Shown one piece after another: positions 1 through 4,894 of a stretch of DNA of 7,183 bases (within the stretch, counting starts at the first letter, position 1; every line of letters begins with the position of its first letter). This DNA comes from Verrucomicrobia bacterium UBA7008. GTDB taxonomy: Bacteria > Verrucomicrobiota > Kiritimatiellia > RFP12 > UBA1067. The stretch is from positions 1-7,183 of the forward strand of contig DJXI01000046.1 in NCBI GenBank assembly GCA_002449695.1, read 5' to 3'. The notes beneath the pieces were generated by a model. That model made no database searches, was not told the origin of the DNA, and saw only the letters and a list, made by a program, of their open reading frames with translations. The position numbers and the translations under genes are program-made.

Positions 1-173
1 GCCGTGATCGTGCCGTAGTCGTTGTCGGTCCAGCCGAACTCCGGAGAGATGAAATCCTTCCATGTGAGCGACAGGACCTGGCGGTCGAGGTAGTTTACGG
101 TAGTTGCAAAAAACAGCAACGCACAGATGACCCAGCGGAAGTTGGACATCACAGTAGAAGGCTTTTCGTTCAT
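1..173 (-). CDS. MFS transporter, hexuronate/sugar-acid (ACS family) type, N-terminal fragment
   Basis: The frame opens with ATG at 173-171 and stays open for 57 codons to the window edge, so only the N terminus is seen. It reads MNEKPSTVMSNFRWVICA, then a hydrophobic first membrane helix ending in the family signature ATTVNYLDRQVLSLTW, then KDFISPEFGWTDNDYGTITA. The NYLDRQ motif at the end of helix 1, followed by an 'EFGWTDNDYG' segment, is characteristic of the anion:cation symporter branch of the major facilitator superfamily (ExuT/GudP-like). As I recall, the LTWKDFI variant is typical of Bacteroidota-type hexuronate transporters. The inferred role is proton-coupled uptake of a sugar acid across the inner membrane; the substrate cannot be settled from this fragment. 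There is no Shine-Dalgarno; a TATAAT box inside a palindrome ends 7 nt before the ATG. By hand count the fragment is about 53% GC, lower than the neighbouring genes. Confidence 0.88.
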   Translation of the reverse strand, partial: MNEKPSTVMSNFRWVICALLFFATTVNYLDRQVLSLTWKDFISPEFGWTDNDYGTIT

Positions 174-174
174 A

Positions 175-188
175 GGTATAATTATACC
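175..188. promoter_or_regulatory. Perfect 14-bp palindrome, candidate operator of the MFS gene
   Basis: GGTATAATTATACC reads identically on both strands and sits directly before the MFS start codon, covering its likely -10 box. A protein bound here would block RNA polymerase. GGTATA half-sites resemble those of GntR-family hexuronate regulators (ExuR/UxuR sites contain TGGTATACCA), which would fit a sugar-acid transporter. The link to a regulator is inference, and no regulator gene is in the window. Having no loop, the palindrome is a poor hairpin or terminator. Confidence 0.5.
181..186 (-). promoter_or_regulatory. -10 box (TATAAT) of the MFS gene
   Basis: The minus strand carries a perfect TATAAT at 186-181, followed by 7 nt and then the ATG at 173. 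At the expected spacing of 16-18 nt I find no good -35 (the region is G-rich), so the promoter may depend on an activator. The transcript would begin at or one base before the start codon, so it would be leaderless. Confidence 0.5.
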
Positions 189-240
189 AAATCTGCTCCG
201 CCCCGCGCCACACCGAAATGCCGAAAAACAGGCAGAGCGG

Positions 241-1110
241 CTATGCACGGATCCGCAGGGCGGCGCCGGCAAAGGCGGCGGCAAGAATCGCCGGAACTGC
301 CGCGAGCGCAGCCACGGCGACATAGGCCCACGGTATCGTTCCTCCGCGCGAAAGCGCGTTGGAAAGGCAGTAGTTCCCCGCGAACGGAAGAAACGCCGCG
401 ACAAGAACTGCGCACACGGCGCTCGCCGCGTTCATCTTCAAATGCGCCGCCGCAGAAGTAGCCGCCATCGCGAAGAACGCCGCCGGCACGAACAGCAGCG
501 CCATCGCCGGAAGAAGCCCGACAAGCGAAACTTCCGGCCGGTACACGAGCGACGCCGCGGCGATGACAATCGTCGTCACAAACGCGGACAGCGCGAACCT
601 GAAGCGGAACACGCGGTTCAGAAAAGCGCCGACAACATACGGAAGCACGACGCTCGCGACGCCGCACGCGTAGGAGACGCCCCACAGTCTCGGGATGTCT
701 CCGGTCTTCTTCGCCACCGCCGCGCCGATAAGCGAGCCGTTCACGATGACAGCCGTGACGGCGCACAGCGCAAGCGCGAAAAGCGCGAACGCGGCGTATG
801 CGCCGCATGCCTTGGCGAGGAGAAACTGCACGCGCGAGACGGGATGAGAAAGCGCAACAGCCGCGGTGCCGCTCTCGAACTCCCGGCGAACGGACCGCGC
901 GGCGCCTACGATCACGAAGATAGTGCCGCCAACGAACAGCGCCGAAAGCCCGGCGTCACGCGCCATGCGCGCCGGCTCGCCGAACTGATGGTAGTGGAAG
1001 GCGGGCGCAAACACCGCGATGGCGAGCGACGCCGTCAGGACAAGAAGCGACAACGGCTCTGCGAGAATCTCGAGAGCCGTCGTTTTCGCTATAGCCCAAA
1101 AGCGTCTCAC
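241..1110 (-). CDS. ABC-2 type transporter permease (NosY-like)
   Basis: A 289-residue, very hydrophobic protein with a short cytoplasmic N terminus (MRRFWAIAKTTALEIL) and about seven or eight predicted membrane helices. After the second helix it carries the segment RREFESGTAAVALSHPVSR, matching the '(R/K)E(x)ESGT...LS(x)PVSR' signature of ABC-2 permeases, the coupling region that contacts the ATPase. It should form the membrane channel of an ABC exporter; substrate unknown. The start is GTG at 1110-1108, overlapping the TGA of the upstream gene (GTGA), so it is probably translationally coupled to the tail-anchored protein; the ribosome binding site is weak. No ATP-binding subunit is in the window: upstream lies the Ala/Pro-rich gene and downstream the MFS gene. 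The family call is fairly firm, the function is not. Confidence 0.78.
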   Translation of the reverse strand: MRRFWAIAKTTALEILAEPLSLLVLTASLAIAVFAPAFHYHQFGEPARMARDAGLSALFVGGTIFVIVGAARSVRREFESGTAAVALSHPVSRVQFLLAKACGAYAAFALFALALCAVTAVIVNGSLIGAAVAKKTGDIPRLWGVSYACGVASVVLPYVVGAFLNRVFRFRFALSAFVTTIVIAAASLVYRPEVSLVGLLPAMALLFVPAAFFAMAATSAAAHLKMNAASAVCAVLVAAFLPFAGNYCLSNALSRGGTIPWAYVAVAALAAVPAILAAAFAGAALRIRA

Positions 1111-2030
1111 TGACCCCAGCCGCAGCCGCCGCAGAAGAGAGGCAGCTGGGCGTCAAGGAGGAGGAAATAGCCAAGAGCGCCGATGACTACGCACGCCGCC
1201 AACTGGAAGACGATTCCCGTGATCGTCGCACCTGTCGAAAGCGAGGGCACGGCATTCGCCGGCACGGGCGCCGCAGCGGGAGCCGCAGGCGCGGCGGCAG
1301 GCATGTCGGGAATGTCCGGGATGTCGGCGACATCACCGCCTTCGGCGGCAGGAGCGGCAGGCGCCGCGGCCGCGCCGGGCTTCTTTATGCCGAACTTGCC
1401 GGAAGGACGAACCGCGCCTGGGCGCGCGATCTTGAGAGTCTTGCGCTGCGTGAGCGTCGGGGATGGAGCCGCGGCCGCGTGCTGGGACGGCTGCTCGGCA
1501 GCTGGCTCCGCCGCGGGAGCCGGAGCTGCGGCAGGAGCGGACGGCGCGGGCTTCGCGATCGAATCGGGACGCTTGATGCGTATCGTCTTGATCGGAGCCG
1601 CCTCGTTCTGCACGGGCGCAACGCCGAGCGCGTCGGAGAGGGAGATGCGGGCCGTCCTGGACTTGGACGCCTGCTTCTGCGCCTCGGTGAGATCCTGGTC
1701 GGCGATGATGCCGGTCTTGCGGAGAATCGCCTGCTGGGGAATCTCCTGAGTGACGCCCTTCAGCTTCTGCGTCACCGACTTGAGCTGCTCCATCGCTCCG
1801 CCGCCCTGCTGCTCTGGCGCGGGAGCCGCGGCGGGCGCGCTCGTGGCGGCGGGAGGCTGAGTCGGGAGCTTCATCCCCGGGCGGATGCCGGGCTTGCCAA
1901 GAGCGGTCGCGCCGATTGTCGGCTTCCTGATGACCGGCTTAAGCTTGAGAGTGGAAGCGCGAGGCTTCGCAAGCGGGTTCGCGGGCGGCGGCTCTTTACC
2001 GGCTACCGGTGTCACGTTCTCTTCTGCCAT
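1107..2030 (-). CDS. Ala/Pro-rich hypothetical protein with C-terminal membrane anchor
   Basis: A 307-residue protein I cannot assign to a named family. Residues 1-265 are low-complexity and soluble, rich in Ala, Pro and Lys/Arg. They contain three related basic motifs, TLKLKP (27-32), TIRIKRP (149-155) and TLKIARP (198-204), plus TARISLSDALG (126-136), a short possible amphipathic stretch (79-105) and an acidic DIPDIPDMP run (236-244). A single hydrophobic helix lies at about 271-292, followed by a short tail ending CGGCGWGQ (300-307). This layout suggests a C-tail-anchored protein with a long disordered cytoplasmic arm, although an inverted topology cannot be excluded. The ATG at 2030 is well supported by GGGAGG six bases upstream. 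Its TGA overlaps the permease GTG, suggesting joint expression and perhaps a joint role. Similar TLKLKP-type proteins may occur in Kiritimatiellota/Lentisphaerota; that is from memory only. Confidence 0.8.
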   Translation of the reverse strand: MAEENVTPVAGKEPPPANPLAKPRASTLKLKPVIRKPTIGATALGKPGIRPGMKLPTQPPAATSAPAAAPAPEQQGGGAMEQLKSVTQKLKGVTQEIPQQAILRKTGIIADQDLTEAQKQASKSRTARISLSDALGVAPVQNEAAPIKTIRIKRPDSIAKPAPSAPAAAPAPAAEPAAEQPSQHAAAAPSPTLTQRKTLKIARPGAVRPSGKFGIKKPGAAAAPAAPAAEGGDVADIPDIPDMPAAAPAAPAAAPVPANAVPSLSTGATITGIVFQLAACVVIGALGYFLLLDAQLPLFCGGCGWGQ

Positions 2031-2036
2031 GTCTGA

Positions 2037-2042
2037 CCTCCC
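2037..2042 (-). promoter_or_regulatory. Strong Shine-Dalgarno of the tail-anchored protein gene
   Basis: GGGAGG on the minus strand, six bases before the ATG at 2030. It directly follows the last heptamer of the intergenic array and fixes the start codon of the Ala/Pro-rich gene. Confidence 0.8.
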
Positions 2043-2043
2043 A

Positions 2044-2092
2044 TTTAAACTTCAAATTCAAACTTCAAACTATAAACTTCAAACTTCAAACT
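2044..2092 (-). repeat. Tandem heptamer array (TTTGAAG) between frr and the next gene
   Basis: After the frr stop codon the minus strand reads AG and then seven consecutive units: TTTGAAG, TTTGAAG, TTTATAG, TTTGAAG, TTTGAA (one base short), TTTGAAG, TTTAAAT. The array fills the whole gap up to the GGGAGG ribosome binding site of the next gene. The frr stop itself falls in a degenerate unit (TATAAAG, 2097-2091). The array is AT-rich in a GC-rich genome and has little self-complementarity, so the RNA would be unstructured. Function unknown. Confidence 0.85.
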
Positions 2093-2656
2093 TTATACGG
2101 CCATCACTTCGGCTTCCTTGGCCTTGAGCTCGGCGTCGATCTTGGCGATGCCGTCGTCGGTCGCCTTCTGGATCTTGTCGAGCCCCTGCTTCATGTCGTC
2201 CTCGGAAATCTTCTTGTCCTTCTCGAGCTTCTTGACCGCGTCGTTCGCGTCGCGGCGGACATTGCGCATCGCGACCTTCTGGGCCTCGGCCTGCGTCTTC
2301 GCGACCTTGACGATCTCCTTGCGGCGCTCCTCGTTGAGTTCGGGGACGGTGATGCGGAGAACCTTGCCGTCGGTCTGCGGCGTCACGCCGATGTTAGCGG
2401 CGAGGATCGCCTTGTTCATCGCGTCAAGCACCGTCGGGTCGAACGGGGCGATCTTGATCTGGCGAGGCTCAGGCGTCGAAATCGTGCCGAGGTTCTTGAT
2501 CGGCGTCGGGCAGCCATAGTAGTCGACCTTGATCTGGTCGACCATCGCAGGGCTCGCCTTGCCCGTGCGCAGGCCCGCAAACTGAGACTTCAGCGTCTCG
2601 AAGCTCTTGCCGATCTTCGCAGTCGCGTCATTCAGAACTTCCTGAACAGTTTCCAT
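2093..2656 (-). CDS. frr: Ribosome recycling factor (RRF)
   Basis: A 187-residue protein, the normal length for RRF (about 185). RRF acts with EF-G to split the post-termination 70S ribosome so that subunits are reused. The conserved landmarks are present: GLRTGKASPAM (28-38), the VDYYG segment with the following TPIKNLG near residue 50, the EPRQIKIAPFD stretch that forms the second domain with its neighbours, LNEERRKEI near residue 108, and the C-terminal helix with RNVRRDANDAVKKLEKDKKISEDD. The usual TGRASP appears as TGKASP, a conservative change. ATG at 2656 is preceded by GGAG with a 7-nt spacer. The gene follows pyrH by 53 nt, the common pyrH-frr order, and both flanking gaps contain heptamer arrays. 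Confidence 0.97.
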   Translation of the reverse strand: METVQEVLNDATAKIGKSFETLKSQFAGLRTGKASPAMVDQIKVDYYGCPTPIKNLGTISTPEPRQIKIAPFDPTVLDAMNKAILAANIGVTPQTDGKVLRITVPELNEERRKEIVKVAKTQAEAQKVAMRNVRRDANDAVKKLEKDKKISEDDMKQGLDKIQKATDDGIAKIDAELKAKEAEVMAV

Positions 2657-2678
2657 CTTTTTTCTCCAGTCTTTTCTA

Positions 2679-2713
2679 CTTTAAACTTCAAACTTTTAAC
2701 TTCAAACTTTCAA
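2679..2713 (-). repeat. Tandem heptamer array between pyrH and frr
   Basis: On the minus strand five in-phase heptamers run TTGAAAG, TTTGAAG, TTAAAAG, TTTGAAG, TTTAAAG, followed by TAGAAAAG and the frr ribosome binding site (ACTGGAG). The first unit contains the pyrH stop codon TGA (2712-2710). Unit, orientation and position (stop codon to ribosome binding site) are the same as in the array downstream of frr. Confidence 0.8.
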
Positions 2714-3438
2714 CTCACGACCGTGCCTATCGTCTTGCCGCGCACGACGCCCTCAAGCGCCTTGGGGTCGAAGAAGTCAAACACGACGATCGGGATGTTG
2801 TTGTCCATGCAGAGCGCGAAAGCGGCGGAGTCCATCACCTTCAGCCGCTTCTCAAGCGCAGTCTCGTACTTGAGAGAGCCGTACTTCTTCGCGTTCGGGT
2901 CCTTCTTCGGGTCAGCCGTGTAGATGCCGTCGACCTTCGTCGCCTTCAGAAGCGCGTCCGCGCCGATCTCGCTCGCCTTGAGCGCAGCGGCGGAGTCGGT
3001 CGAGAAATACGGATTGCCGGTTCCGCCGCCGAATATCACGACGCGGCCCTTCTCGAAGTGCCTAAGCGCGCGCCTCTGTATGAACGGCTCGGCGAGCTTC
3101 GGCATCTCGATCGAAGTCATCACTCGCGTGGGAACGCCGATCGACTCGAGCGCGTTCATCATCGCGAGCGCGTTGATGATCGTCGCGAGCATGCCCATTG
3201 AATCGCCCGTAACGCGGTTGACGCCCTTCCCGGCGCCGGTGAGCCCGCGGAAGATGTTGCCGCCGCCGAGAACTATGCCGACCTCCACGCCCATAGCGTG
3301 GATTTTCTTTATGCGCTCGGCCATGAAAGCGAGGTTCTTCGGGTCGATGCACTCGCCCGTCGCCTTGTTGCCGAGCACCTCGCCGGAGAGTTTCAGCAGT
3401 ATCCGGCGGTACTTGACTTTGCAGGAAGATTTCTTCAC
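2710..3438 (-). CDS. pyrH: UMP kinase (uridylate kinase)
   Basis: Bacterial UMP kinase of the amino acid kinase family, converting UMP to UDP with ATP in pyrimidine nucleotide synthesis. With a GTG start at 3438 the product is 242 residues, the usual size. Visible motifs: ILLKLSGE (13-20, phosphate-binding lysine K16), GGGNIFRG (58-65), DSMGM (79-83), [15 protein letters not shown] (137-151, UMP and phosphate site), [17 protein letters not shown] in the ATP-binding half, and [13 protein letters not shown] near the C terminus. The frame stays open far upstream, but that part overlaps the phosphoesterase gene in another frame and has no relation to UMP kinase. GTG is the only accepted start codon near the expected N terminus that I can find. 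No Shine-Dalgarno precedes it; a TATACT box ends 7 nt upstream, suggesting a leaderless message. frr follows, as in many bacteria. Confidence 0.96.
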   Translation of the reverse strand: MKKSSCKVKYRRILLKLSGEVLGNKATGECIDPKNLAFMAERIKKIHAMGVEVGIVLGGGNIFRGLTGAGKGVNRVTGDSMGMLATIINALAMMNALESIGVPTRVMTSIEMPKLAEPFIQRRALRHFEKGRVVIFGGGTGNPYFSTDSAAALKASEIGADALLKATKVDGIYTADPKKDPNAKKYGSLKYETALEKRLKVMDSAAFALCMDNNIPIVVFDFFDPKALEGVVRGKTIGTVVS

Positions 3439-3445
3439 GCCGTAA

Positions 3446-3474
3446 AGTATATCAAAAATCCCCTTCGGCGGCAA
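3446..3474 (-). promoter_or_regulatory. Sigma70-like promoter of pyrH
   Basis: The minus strand shows TTGCCG (3474-3469, four of six matches to TTGACA), a 17-nt spacer, and TATACT (3451-3446, five of six matches to TATAAT). The expected start of transcription is about 3439-3438, essentially at the GTG of pyrH. This would give pyrH-frr and the following genes their own promoter, separate from the secA block. The match is by eye. Confidence 0.55.
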
Positions 3475-3490
3475 TAGAACACCCGCCAAA
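3464..3490 (-). terminator. Weak terminator-like hairpin after the phosphoesterase gene
   Basis: The minus strand has TTTGGCGG (3490-3483) and CCGCCGAA (3471-3464), which pair over 8 bp with one G-U, around an 11-nt loop. A run of five T follows at 3458-3454, five bases from the stem. The T-run is short and offset, so termination would be partial at best. The hairpin overlaps the -35 box of the pyrH promoter. Confidence 0.3.
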
Positions 3491-3491
3491 T

Positions 3492-4223
3492 TCACTGCCC
3501 TATGGCAAGGCGTGCGGCAAGGCGCTCGGGGAGACCTGCCCTGCGGACGCGCTCCTGCGCTGCCTCGATGTCGTATTCCAGCCTTCTGTAGCGGATCTTG
3601 CGCTCCTTGGGGTCGTATATGACATACGTCGCACGCGGATCGCCGTCGCGCGGCTGGCCAACGGAACCGACGTTGATGAAGTACTTGCGGCCGATCGGCA
3701 GCGCGAAGTCCTGCGCATCGATGCGGAAGACACCGTTCATCGACTTCTCGTAGATCATCGGGCAGTGCGTGTGGCCATGGAAGCATACGGGCGTCTTCTG
3801 GTTCAGGAAGTTCGCCTCGGCCTGGAGATTGTCGAAAACGTACCCGAAGTTCTCGGGTCTGTCCATTGTAGAGTGGACAAGCGTGATGCCCATCTGAGTG
3901 TGCGTGAACGGCAGGTTCCTGAGCCAGTACACCTCTTCGACCGACAGCTGCTTGCGCGTCCATTCCACGACGGCGGCGGCGGCGGGGTTGAAGTCGTCAA
4001 GGTTCTGGCGCGACGACACGTAGTAGTCGTGGTTGCCCACGACAACCGGGCAGCCGAGTGCCCGCACTATCTCCATGCACTCGTGCGGACAGGCGTTGTA
4101 GCCAACCACGTCGCCGGTGCAGAGAAAATCCGTCACGCCCTGGGCGCGACAGTCGTCAAGGACCACGTTGAGCGCGTCCAAGTTGGCGTGTATGTCGCCG
4201 AGTATGGCAAACAGCTTTGACAT
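3492..4223 (-). CDS. Calcineurin-like metallophosphoesterase
   Basis: A 243-residue cytoplasmic protein with the complete metal-binding motif set of the metallophosphoesterase fold: GDIHAN (9-14), GDVVGYN (37-43), GNHDYY (63-68), a histidine in VHSTM (117) and GHTH (150-153). It also has [15 protein letters not shown] (186-200), typical of the compact single-domain phosphoesterases (YfcE/YvnB/ApaH-like group) that use two divalent metals such as Mn or Fe to hydrolyse phosphodiesters or phosphomonoesters. All metal ligands appear intact, so it should be active; the substrate cannot be read from sequence. Its ATG shares one base with the ispD stop (TAATG), and no clear Shine-Dalgarno precedes it, so it probably depends on termination-reinitiation from ispD. 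It ends 53 nt before pyrH. Confidence 0.9.
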   Translation of the reverse strand: MSKLFAILGDIHANLDALNVVLDDCRAQGVTDFLCTGDVVGYNACPHECMEIVRALGCPVVVGNHDYYVSSRQNLDDFNPAAAAVVEWTRKQLSVEEVYWLRNLPFTHTQMGITLVHSTMDRPENFGYVFDNLQAEANFLNQKTPVCFHGHTHCPMIYEKSMNGVFRIDAQDFALPIGRKYFINVGSVGQPRDGDPRATYVIYDPKERKIRYRRLEYDIEAAQERVRRAGLPERLAARLAIGQ

Positions 4224-4894
4224 TACTTAACGAGCAGTGCGCTTGCTATCTGAAGGTCTTCGACCGTCGTGATCTTGAAGTTCGGCTCCCTGTTCTCGTA
4301 GATGCGGACAGCCTCGCCGGAGAGTTCGACGGCCTGGCAGTCGTCGGTGACGTCGTTCTTGCCGAGCGATTTGTACGCGTTCTGGAGAACCCTGAAATTG
4401 AACGCCTGCGGCGTCTGCACCGCCCAGAGCTTTTCCCTTTCCTCCGTCGCCGAGACCAAAGTCCCCTTCTCGACGCGCTTGACGGTATCGGTCATGCGCC
4501 TACCGACTGTCGCGGCGCCGACGCGCTTCGCGAGCTTGACGACCTCGGATATCACTTCGGGGGTGACGCAGGGGCGCGCGCCGTCATGCACAACGACGAA
4601 ACGCGTGTCGACGTCGCACACGGCGAGACCCGCCTGGACGGACTCCTGGCGCTTGTTGCCGCCAGGCACGACGGCGACCAGCTTCGATATCCCGAACATC
4701 TTCGCCACCGCCTTCGCGGCGAGCTGCTGCTCCTTGCGGACGACGAGGATGATCCTGTCGATGTCGGGGCATTTCTCGAACGCAATCAGCGACCAGGCGA
4801 CGACGGGCCTGTTGCCGAGGCTCAGAAATGCCTTGTCGGTGCCGGTGCCCATCCGCTCTGACTTGCCGGCGGCCACTATTATCGCATTTGTCAT
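4223..4894 (-). CDS. ispD: 2-C-methyl-D-erythritol 4-phosphate cytidylyltransferase
   Basis: IspD, third step of the MEP isoprenoid pathway, joining CTP and MEP to give CDP-ME with release of pyrophosphate. The 223-residue length is normal. Motifs: AAGKSERMGTGTDK (8-21) with catalytic Arg14 and Lys21 at the same spacing as Arg20/Lys27 of E. coli IspD; PGGNKRQESVQAGL (77-90); VVHDGARPCV (101-110, CTP/Mg site); TDTVKRV (135-141) and Arg153 in the MEP site; WAVQTPQAF (157-165); DVTDDCQAVE (181-190); and NFKIT (205-209). I chose ATG 4894-4892 over the in-frame ATG at 4942 because the family starts right before the nucleotide loop, and because GGGAGG lies 8 nt upstream. The ATG overlaps the secA TGA (ATGA). 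Other MEP pathway genes are not in the window, including ispF, often next to ispD. Confidence 0.96.
   Translation of the reverse strand: MTNAIIVAAGKSERMGTGTDKAFLSLGNRPVVAWSLIAFEKCPDIDRIILVVRKEQQLAAKAVAKMFGISKLVAVVPGGNKRQESVQAGLAVCDVDTRFVVVHDGARPCVTPEVISEVVKLAKRVGAATVGRRMTDTVKRVEKGTLVSATEEREKLWAVQTPQAFNFRVLQNAYKSLGKNDVTDDCQAVELSGEAVRIYENREPNFKITTVEDLQIASALLVK

Noticed and set aside
195..238. Inverted repeat after the permease (arms 195-202 and 231-238) as a terminator
   Set aside because: Eight pairs with one G-U, a 28-nt loop and no T-run on the transcribed strand make it too weak to call.
127..1113. Long open frame on the plus strand (328 codons) opposite the permease
   Set aside because: Its product is an Arg/Lys/His-rich string without domain or membrane logic, as expected from the antisense of a GC-rich hydrophobic gene; the minus-strand permease explains the region.
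1299..1329. Tandem DNA repeat encoding DIPDIPDMP as a separate element
   Set aside because: It is a short in-frame 9-nt repeat within coding sequence, best treated as part of the low-complexity protein.
1183..1749. Plus-strand open frame rich in Gly/Ala/Ser opposite the tail-anchored protein
   Set aside because: It mirrors the Ala/Pro-rich coding on the other strand. The minus frame has a strong Shine-Dalgarno, a membrane helix and overlap coupling; the plus frame has none of these.
2044..2713. Heptamer arrays as a CRISPR array or satellite
   Set aside because: Units are contiguous 7-mers without spacers, far too short for CRISPR repeats, and no cas genes are present.
2009..2923. Plus-strand open frame across frr, the intergenic arrays and the pyrH end
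   Set aside because: It crosses two intergenic arrays and lies antisense to frr and pyrH, both certain; composition is shadow-like.
3439..3963. N-terminal extension of pyrH by 175 codons
   Set aside because: The extension overlaps the phosphoesterase in another frame and is not UMP kinase-like; the family starts near GTG 3438.
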